From assembly GCA_043101845.1 (NCBI GenBank), contig JBICHN010000011.1:310001-374000 (forward strand): a DNA stretch of 64,000 nt. The letters run 5' to 3'. This DNA comes from JBICHN01 sp043101845. Lineage in GTDB: Bacteria; Planctomycetota; Phycisphaerae; Phycisphaerales; UBA5793. The notes below the pieces were generated by a model, which did not search any database, was not told the origin of the DNA, and worked only from the letters and a program-made list of their open reading frames with translations. Every line of letters begins with the position of its first letter. Position 1 is the stretch's first letter. The translations under genes were made by a program, and so were the position numbers. Shown here one piece after another: positions 57,947 through 64,000 of this stretch.

Positions 57947-58662
57947 GCCGAGCCCTCGCCATCGCCCGCCGCGAGTTCACCTCGTATTTCACGACGCCCG
58001 TCGGCTATGTCGTGATCGCGCTCTTCCTCTTCGTGAGCGGATACCTCTTCTGGTTGTCCGTGCTCTCGACCGGGGTCGAAGCGACGATGCGCGGCTTCTT
58101 CTCGATCACGATGATGCTGCTGCTCTTCATCGCCCCGGCGATCTCGATGCGCCTGCTCTCCGAAGAGCTGCGTCTCGGCACGATCGAAACGCTCATGACC
58201 TGCCCGATCAGCGACGCGCAGGTCGTCATCGGCAAATGGCTCGCCGCGCTCGGGTTCTTCCTCGCGATGCTCGCGCCGACGCTCGTGTTCGTGCTCACGC
58301 TCGCCATCTACGCCGATCCGGACTTCGGCCCGATCTTTTCGGGTTACCTCGGCCTCGCGCTTGTCGGGTCGCTCTATCTCGCGCTCGGCGCGCTCGCATC
58401 CACCTTCTGGGCGAGCCAGATTCTGTCGTATCTTCTTGCGCTCTTCTTCTGGCTCGCGTTCTTCGGCGTAACGAACTGGCTGCCGCGGAGCCTGCCGGAT
58501 CCGTGGTCGGACATGCTCTACTGGATGAGCATCTTTCAGCGGTACGACGATTCGTTCGGCAAGGGGGTGATCGACCTCGGGTCGGTCGTCTACTTCCTGA
58601 GCGGAACCGTGCTCTTCCTCGCGATCGCGATCAAGACGCTGGAGGTGCGGCGATGGCGGTAA
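57943..58662 (+). CDS. ABC-2 type permease (GldF-like)
   Basis: A 239-residue membrane protein with six helices. MSRALAIARREFTSYFTTPVGYVVIALFL is the usual ABC-2 opening, and RLLSEELRLGTIETLMTCPI between helices 2 and 3 is the coupling region typical of GldF/NosY-type permeases. The start overlaps the ATPase stop by four bases, and its own end overlaps the GldG-like start by ten. It forms the channel together with the ATPase. Confidence 0.86.
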   Translation: MSRALAIARREFTSYFTTPVGYVVIALFLFVSGYLFWLSVLSTGVEATMRGFFSITMMLLLFIAPAISMRLLSEELRLGTIETLMTCPISDAQVVIGKWLAALGFFLAMLAPTLVFVLTLAIYADPDFGPIFSGYLGLALVGSLYLALGALASTFWASQILSYLLALFFWLAFFGVTNWLPRSLPDPWSDMLYWMSIFQRYDDSFGKGVIDLGSVVYFLSGTVLFLAIAIKTLEVRRWR

Positions 58663-60779
58663 CCGACACGAAGTCGAAATCGAAGTCGAGCACGGACGCC
58701 CCCGTCGCGGAAACCGCGGCGCGCCGGCGCGTGAAGTACGGCGTGAGCCTCACGGTCTTCATTCTGTCCGTCTTCGTCATTCTCGTGATCGTGAACTGGT
58801 TCGCGGCGGAGACCACGGCCCGGTGGGATCTCACCGCGACACGGTCGTACTCCATCTCGCCGCAGTCGATGCAGATCGTCGAATCGCTCGAGGAGCCGAT
58901 CACAATCTCGCTCGTGTTCGCCGGGCAGACCGCCTCGGCGTATTCGCAGCAGGTCGAGGATGTGCTCAACGAGTTCACGGCTCGGTCGGACGAGATCTCG
59001 GTGCAGAACATCGATCTCACGGCGCGATCGATGGCCGAGTACAACGCGCTCGTCGATCAACTGCGGACAATCTTCGCGTCCGAGATCGAGATCTGGAACG
59101 AAACGATCGAATCGAGTCGGGCGAGCGTCGATCATGTGCGCGGGTTCACCGCGACCGAGGCGCAGACGCTCGAGACGGTGATCAATCAACTGGATCCCGC
59201 GGACCAGACGCGGACGACGCTGTCGAATGTGCGGCGGGTGCTTGTGGGCGCCCCGGCGAGCCTCGAGATGATTCTCGAGCGGCTCGGTCAGTTCATGGAG
59301 GTCGATCCGCAGGTCGGACGCGAGTTCCCCGACTGGGACGGCGCCGTGTCGCTCCTCACTTCCACGACGCGCGATCTCGAATCGACCTTCGGACAGATCG
59401 CTCAGATCTATCGAGGAACACTCGAGTCGGAGAACCCGGCGCCGCTCGCGGCCGATTACCTCGCGGGCGCCGCGAGCCGTTTCGAAGCCGAAGCCGACGC
59501 GCTGTCGTCGACGCTCACCCGGTTGAACGATCTCGAGCCGATGAAGCTCGCACCGATTCTCCGAGCCCTCTCGACCCGGAACACCGTGATCATGACGAGC
59601 GAATCGAACGCGACGGTGATCGAGTTCGAGGACCTCTTCCCGCGCGAGCAGGACACGGAGACCGGTGAAGCGCGGGGTGACCGGCGCTTCGCCGGCGAGC
59701 GGGTCATCGCGTCGGCGATTCGTCGACTCAAGATGGACCAGGCGCCGCTCGCGGTGTTCGTGTCGATGGCGAGCCCGCCGGGGACGCCCGGCGCGGCGCC
59801 GACGCCGGACACGAGCTATGTGCGGCGCGAGCTCGAGGACTTCGGGTTCCGCGTGCTCGACTGGAATGTCGCGACGGGTCCGAAGCCGGATCTCGGCGTG
59901 TATTCGGGCGAGCCGGTCTACATCATCATGACGCCGCAGCCCGCGCAGCCGGGCGCGCCGGCGGGCGCCATGCTCGCGCAGCGCGCGCAGGAGATGATCG
60001 ACGACGGCGAGAATGTGCTCATCGGTCTGTGGCCGAGCTACAGCGCCGGCTTTGGACAACCGGACCAGTGGAACGAGGTCCTCGCGCCGCTCGGGATCAC
60101 CGCGGACACGGCGCGGGTCATCTTCGAGCGCATTCCCCAGCCCGGGAATCGCGACGCCGATGTCGCCGAACTCGTCGTGACGGATTTCAATCGTGAGCAT
60201 CCGGTCGGCCGGGCGATCGACGGCCTGCCGACGGTCATCGCCGCGGCGGTCCCGCTCGAAGTCTCGTCGAGCGCGGCGACGACCGACGGGGAAGACGACG
60301 CGACGCCGACGGCGCCCATCGATCACACGGTCATTCTCGACATCGAGCCGACCGAGCGCATCTGGGCCGACTCGGAGTGGATGACCGGCCAACTCTCGCC
60401 GCCGGAGACGCCGGATACGGAGCCGTATCCCGTCGTCGTCGCGGTCGAGCGACCCGTGGACGCCGGATCGCAGCGGGCGATTGTCGCCGGCTCGGGTGGC
60501 TGGTTCGCGTCGCAGCTCCTCGCGCAGATGCAGATCGACATGGAGCTCGGTTCGCTTTCGCTCGCATATCCCGGGAATCTTGAACTCTTCACCGCGAGCG
60601 TCTTGTGGCTCGCGCAACTAGATGAGATGATCGCACCGGGGCCGGCGTCGCGGGCCCGGCCGCGCATCGCCGGATTGTCCGACGGGGCGCGGACGGCGTG
60701 GGGCTGGCTGCTCATCGCGGGTCTGCCGCTGTTCAGTCTCACGCTTGGCGTCGTCGTGTGGTTCTCTCGGCGCGGCTGA
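58653..60779 (+). CDS. GldG-like ABC-associated protein
   Basis: A 708-residue protein. One N-terminal membrane helix (VKYGVSLTVFILSVFVILVIVNWFAA) is followed by ATRSYSISPQSMQIVESLEEPITISLVF, a hallmark of GldG/ABC-2-associated uncharacterised periplasmic proteins. A large extracytoplasmic region contains an extra coiled section (about 130-300), a nucleotide-hydrolase-like fold without an obvious catalytic motif (SYVRRELEDFGFRVLDW, GENVLIGLWPSYSAGF) and one C-terminal helix (GWLLIAGLPLFSLTLGVVVWF). GGAGG seven bases before the ATG; translationally coupled to the permease. It is longer than GldG (about 550 residues). Confidence 0.82.
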   Translation: MAVTDTKSKSKSSTDAPVAETAARRRVKYGVSLTVFILSVFVILVIVNWFAAETTARWDLTATRSYSISPQSMQIVESLEEPITISLVFAGQTASAYSQQVEDVLNEFTARSDEISVQNIDLTARSMAEYNALVDQLRTIFASEIEIWNETIESSRASVDHVRGFTATEAQTLETVINQLDPADQTRTTLSNVRRVLVGAPASLEMILERLGQFMEVDPQVGREFPDWDGAVSLLTSTTRDLESTFGQIAQIYRGTLESENPAPLAADYLAGAASRFEAEADALSSTLTRLNDLEPMKLAPILRALSTRNTVIMTSESNATVIEFEDLFPREQDTETGEARGDRRFAGERVIASAIRRLKMDQAPLAVFVSMASPPGTPGAAPTPDTSYVRRELEDFGFRVLDWNVATGPKPDLGVYSGEPVYIIMTPQPAQPGAPAGAMLAQRAQEMIDDGENVLIGLWPSYSAGFGQPDQWNEVLAPLGITADTARVIFERIPQPGNRDADVAELVVTDFNREHPVGRAIDGLPTVIAAAVPLEVSSSAATTDGEDDATPTAPIDHTVILDIEPTERIWADSEWMTGQLSPPETPDTEPYPVVVAVERPVDAGSQRAIVAGSGGWFASQLLAQMQIDMELGSLSLAYPGNLELFTASVLWLAQLDEMIAPGPASRARPRIAGLSDGARTAWGWLLIAGLPLFSLTLGVVVWFSRRG

Positions 60780-60841
60780 GCGCCGGGGCGTCCTGACCCG
60801 TTCGATTCGGGCGCATCTGTTCTCTTTCGAGGTGGTGGCTC

Positions 60842-62335
60842 ATGAACATTCGAACCACGCTCATTCTTCTCGGCGTCGCGATCCTGCTCGGCTTCGTCGC
60901 GATCGTCCGCCTGCGGACGACGGCGTCGGGTTCGGGGGACGAGGTCGACACGGCGCGGCTCGATCGCACGAACCAGCCGCTCTTCGCGGACGGCGAGTTC
61001 GACCCCGACGCGATCACGACGGTGCGTCTCAACCGCGCGATGGACGAGTCCGCCTTCTCCTTCGTGAAGGAAGCGGACGGAACGAACTGGCGGCAGACCG
61101 AGCCGGTCGACTACGGCATGGACTCGTGGTCGTTGCGCCAGCTCGTGACGAATGCCGCGGACCTGCGGGTCACCGCGACGCTTCCCGTGGATGAACTCGA
61201 GGGCGAACTCGAGCCGGGTAACCTCGGCCTCAACCCGCCCGCGGCGACGATGACCTTCGAGCCCGCGTCGGGCGATCCGATCGATCTGCAACTCGGGCGC
61301 ATCTACACCGGCGGCAAGGCGTATGTGCGGCTCACCGACGACGGGCCGGTCTATGTCGTGAACGACGATCTCCACAAGCGCGTGCTCGACGGCGACCCGA
61401 TGGAATGGCGAAACAAGGTCATCTTCGAAGACCTCGGCGCCGAAGCGAGTCGATTTACGATTACCGGCGGCGACGCTCCCGCGGTGAAACTCCGCAAGGT
61501 CGACGGCGAGTGGCGCATGACCGAGCCGATCCGCACGCATGTCGATTCGAATGCGGTGAACCGGCTCGTGAGCGAACTCTCGTCGGCCCGCGTGCGCGGC
61601 TTCATCACCGACAAGCCCGACGACCTCTCGAAGTTCGGACTCGATGATCCGACGGCGGCGCTCACCGTCGAGGCGGACCGCGCGCAAGGCGACGGAAGCG
61701 TCGAGACCGATTCGCAGTCGCTCGTCATCGGCAATCCGATCGATCTCGCCGAACAGGTCGCGAACCAGACCTTCTACGGAAAGCGCGGCGAGCGCGATAC
61801 GGTCTTCACCCTGCGCGGCCGGAGCGTCGAAGCGCTCACGCCGACCGCCGAATCGATCATTTCGAAGGTTCCGGTGGCCGCGAACGCGGAGAACATCGCG
61901 AAGGTGACTGTGCGCGGCCAGGGCGGAGCGTTCACGCTCGAACGCGCGACCGAGGGCTGGACGGTGACGACCGAAGGCGGCGCGCCGGAGCCGGCGGACG
62001 ACGCCGCGGTGCAGGCGCTTCTCGCCGCGATCACGACGCCGCAGGTCGAAGTGTCGCTCAGCGAACTCGCGGGCGACGAGACGATTCTCGGTCGCGTGTC
62101 CGTCGAAGGGTTCAATGGCGGCTCGCTCGGCACGGTCGCCCTCGCGACGAAGCGGGGGGAGACGATCGAGGTCGCGACGCCGGCGCCGGACACGCTCATT
62201 TTTGACGACGGCTCGGGCGCGCTGCGCCTGACGCCGGGCGCCGAGCCGCCCGCGCTCACCGCCGCGGCCTACCAGCCGGCGCCCCTCGGCCCGGAAGCGC
62301 CGGTCGAAGAGCCGGCGGTGGAGCCGGTGAAGTAA
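60842..62335 (+). CDS. DUF4340 periplasmic protein of the ABC operon
   Basis: A 497-residue protein with one N-terminal membrane helix (TLILLGVAILLGFVAIVRL) and a periplasmic beta-rich body containing two to three DUF4340 units. Recurrent patterns are SLRQLVTNAADLRVTATLP / AVNRLVSELSSARVRGFIT / AVQALLAAITTPQVEVSLS, each preceded by a W-R-MTEP-like strand, so internal repeats are evident. DUF4340 proteins regularly follow GldG-like genes. The Pro/Glu-rich tail APLGPEAPVEEPAVEPVK is disordered. GAGGTGG precedes the ATG. The function is unknown. Confidence 0.8.
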   Translation: MNIRTTLILLGVAILLGFVAIVRLRTTASGSGDEVDTARLDRTNQPLFADGEFDPDAITTVRLNRAMDESAFSFVKEADGTNWRQTEPVDYGMDSWSLRQLVTNAADLRVTATLPVDELEGELEPGNLGLNPPAATMTFEPASGDPIDLQLGRIYTGGKAYVRLTDDGPVYVVNDDLHKRVLDGDPMEWRNKVIFEDLGAEASRFTITGGDAPAVKLRKVDGEWRMTEPIRTHVDSNAVNRLVSELSSARVRGFITDKPDDLSKFGLDDPTAALTVEADRAQGDGSVETDSQSLVIGNPIDLAEQVANQTFYGKRGERDTVFTLRGRSVEALTPTAESIISKVPVAANAENIAKVTVRGQGGAFTLERATEGWTVTTEGGAPEPADDAAVQALLAAITTPQVEVSLSELAGDETILGRVSVEGFNGGSLGTVALATKRGETIEVATPAPDTLIFDDGSGALRLTPGAEPPALTAAAYQPAPLGPEAPVEEPAVEPVK

Positions 62336-62344
62336 GAGTTCGCG

Positions 62345-64000
62345 TCATCGCGTCGGTCCACCAACCTCGTAGGCCTCGCGCGCGGGTTTGACGGCGCGCG
62401 CGATCCAGAGTGGTCGGCGAAGGTTGCCCGGGCCCGGCGCCGGGCGGGTCTTCGCGAGCCATTCGCGGTAGACCTCCATCGACTTCTTCGTATCAACGAA
62501 CACATCGGCGTACTGGTCGTCCGGTCCTGCCTTCGAAAGCGTGACCGCCTGGTGCCAGCAGTGCATGCCGGAGACCGGGTCGGGCTGCACGGCGAAGGTG
62601 AGGTTCTGATGCACGCCGCCGTCGGTCCACCAGATGCGCTTCGTGTCCGGGTCCGCGCTCCGGTAGGGTCGGATGCCCTCGACGCGCCGGAACCGGAAGG
62701 CGCCGGGCTCGACTTCGACGCGCTCGACCTTGGCGCTCGCCCAGCGGTCGACGCCGTGATTATCGAAGAGTCGCCAGCGACCGAGATGGTGCGAACACGC
62801 GACGACGCCCGGCCGCATGCCCTCGGTCACCCAGACCTTGTTGATGAAGTACCCGATGCGCGTCTGAACCTTGATGAGGTCGGTCGTCGCGACGCCGAAG
62901 CGCTCCGCGTCTTCCGGGTGCATCCACACCGGGTTCGCATTCGAGAGTTCATAAAGCCACTTCGCGTTCGCCGAGCGGGTGTGGATGAGCGTCGGGAGAC
63001 GGAAGGTGGGGACGAGGACATACTCGCCGCGCTCGCGCTCCATGTGCTTCCGGTGGATATGGCTTTCGATGTAGCAGGGCGTCGCGTGCTCGGGCCAGCC
63101 CCATTCGGCGAGTGTGCCGCTGTAGATTTCGAGGCGGCGTGACGGCGTGTTGAAGCCGACGCGCGGTTCGCCGTCGGCGGCGATGCCGACGGGCGCGCCG
63201 TTCCGAACCAGGGTTCCGTCCTCGCGCGTTTCGGAATCGGCGATGTCGACCTCGGTCATCGCCTTCTGATGGTTCGTATACGCGTCCTTCTCGACGAGAA
63301 AGGCGCCGAACTTTCGCATGTATTCGAGCGGGGAAAGGCCGTGCTTCTTCGCCTCCTCGGGCAGGCCGGGCACGGAGTTCTCGAAGATCCAGCCGAAGTA
63401 TTCATCGATCGTGATCTTCTCGCCCGGGCGGTACGGGGACTCGAAGTACTTGCGCACGCCAAGTGAGCCGTCGGGATCGATGCGCCACGACAGTTCGATC
63501 CAGAACTCGTCTTCCTCCCACACCTCGCCGGGGTTCGCGTCGCGCGTGGTCGCGAACTTTTCGCCCATGCGTTCGCGGGCGACGCGGGTGACCGGCTGGC
63601 GGAAGCTGATCCACTTCGCGGCATGGGTCTCCTGGCTCATGAGGTCGTGCCGCTCGGCGCCGTTGCCCATCGGGAGGACATAGTCGGCGTACTGGGCGGT
63701 CTCGTTCCAGGTCGGTGTGAGCGCCGCGTGGAGACCGACCTTCGATTCGTCGCGGAGGACCTGTTCCCACATCATGCCGTCGGGGTTCGTCCACACCGGG
63801 TTGTACACGCGGGTGAAGTAGACGGAGAGCTTGCCGCGCCCCTCGGTGAGGAAGTGGGGGAGCAGGATCGACATCTCGTGGAAGGCGAGCGGATACTCGA
63901 GCGGATAGAGAAGTTCGTTCCACACCTTCTGGGCAGGCGGCCTGGCGAACGGGGCGGGGACGAACTTGTTCGTCGAGTTCAGGTTCGTCCCGCCGCGCGC
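62345..64000 (-). CDS. Molybdopterin oxidoreductase (DMSO reductase family), C-terminal part
   Basis: The open frame continues past the right edge, so the N-terminus is missing; 551 residues are visible. YFTRVYNPVWTNPDGMMWEQ, YADYVLPMGNGAERHDLMSQ and the C-terminal molydopterin-dinucleotide-binding domain (LPTLIHTRSANAKWLYEL, NPVWMHPEDAERFGV, HHLGRWRLFD) place it in the bis-MGD enzyme family. The iron-sulfur and Mo-ligand part lies outside. The substrate cannot be identified; the His/Trp-rich end WTDGGVHQNL with GMHCWHQ is unusual. It converges on the DUF4340 gene nine bases away. Confidence 0.82.
   Translation of the reverse strand, partial: ARGGTNLNSTNKFVPAPFARPPAQKVWNELLYPLEYPLAFHEMSILLPHFLTEGRGKLSVYFTRVYNPVWTNPDGMMWEQVLRDESKVGLHAALTPTWNETAQYADYVLPMGNGAERHDLMSQETHAAKWISFRQPVTRVARERMGEKFATTRDANPGEVWEEDEFWIELSWRIDPDGSLGVRKYFESPYRPGEKITIDEYFGWIFENSVPGLPEEAKKHGLSPLEYMRKFGAFLVEKDAYTNHQKAMTEVDIADSETREDGTLVRNGAPVGIAADGEPRVGFNTPSRRLEIYSGTLAEWGWPEHATPCYIESHIHRKHMERERGEYVLVPTFRLPTLIHTRSANAKWLYELSNANPVWMHPEDAERFGVATTDLIKVQTRIGYFINKVWVTEGMRPGVVACSHHLGRWRLFDNHGVDRWASAKVERVEVEPGAFRFRRVEGIRPYRSADPDTKRIWWTDGGVHQNLTFAVQPDPVSGMHCWHQAVTLSKAGPDDQYADVFVDTKKSMEVYREWLAKTRPAPGPGNLRRPLWIARAVKPAREAYEVGGPTR

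Overview
The window is high-GC bacterial chromosome with no rRNA, tRNA, phage or transposase gene that I can recognise. Several traits point to Planctomycetota, most likely a Phycisphaerae-like lineage: Tat/Sec-exported FG-GAP and HAF-repeat proteins that share a C-terminal module, zinc-ribbon membrane proteins, an EF-P with an Asn-Trp-Arg tip loop, an exported GVYG-repeat protein with an S74 auto-processing domain, many sulfotransferases, and intergenic gaps filled with short hairpin repeats. This is inference from gene style, not from a marker gene.

Layout. 1-5 kb: a truncated membrane-anchored protein, an SLC13-type anion transporter and an NCS2-like permease, separated by repeat-rich gaps. 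4.9-12.4 kb: Nudix hydrolase and rsmD on the plus strand, then on the minus strand a minimal ergothioneine operon (egtB-egtD), a TPR-sulfotransferase and a PlsC-type acyltransferase. 12.5-19.7 kb: the S74 protein, two tandem amidohydrolase-3 enzymes (one exported, one not), a small-protein/nucleotidyltransferase pair and asnS. 19.9-22.6 kb: a distinctly AT-richer two-gene island (SAM methyltransferase plus a two-TM protein of unknown family). 22.9-26.2 kb: two FG-GAP proteins. 26.3-30 kb: rodA and a class B PBP (PBP2). 30-37.9 kb: thioredoxin-fold protein, mfd with a terminator, a SatD-like/membrane protein pair behind an AT-rich operator region, an MddA-like methyltransferase, efp and a small membrane protein. 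37.9-42 kb: sulfotransferases, a deiodinase-like redoxin and an SDR. 42-43 kb: a cluster of ten hairpins. 43-48 kb: a minus-strand run moaE - membrane protein - nth - PAS histidine kinase - NarL-type regulator. 48-53 kb: TIM-barrel protein, DnaJ-like chaperone, WcaJ-type sugar transferase, four-helix-bundle protein, arsC and a zinc-ribbon protein. 53-56.7 kb: GGCT-like protein, HAF-repeat protein, PAS-GAF-receiver protein. 56.9-62.3 kb: a four-gene GldA/GldF/GldG-like ABC operon ending in a DUF4340 protein. 62.3-64 kb: C-terminal part of a molybdopterin oxidoreductase.

Functional links: cell-wall elongation (rodA, PBP2); thiol/redox and sulfur chemistry (egtBD, deiodinase-like redoxin, arsC, sulfotransferases, MddA-like); Moco use (moaE and the molybdoenzyme); genome and translation maintenance (mfd, nth, rsmD, efp, asnS).

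The most unusual material is non-coding. Three TTGT/ACAA dyads are spaced exactly three helical turns apart before the SatD-like gene. Two families of intergenic hairpins have arm sequences that co-vary between copies, and one of them occurs in both orientations. A third hairpin family looks like terminators but faces away from every flanking gene. A heptad GATTTGA tract recurs across gaps and has also been absorbed into one coding sequence.
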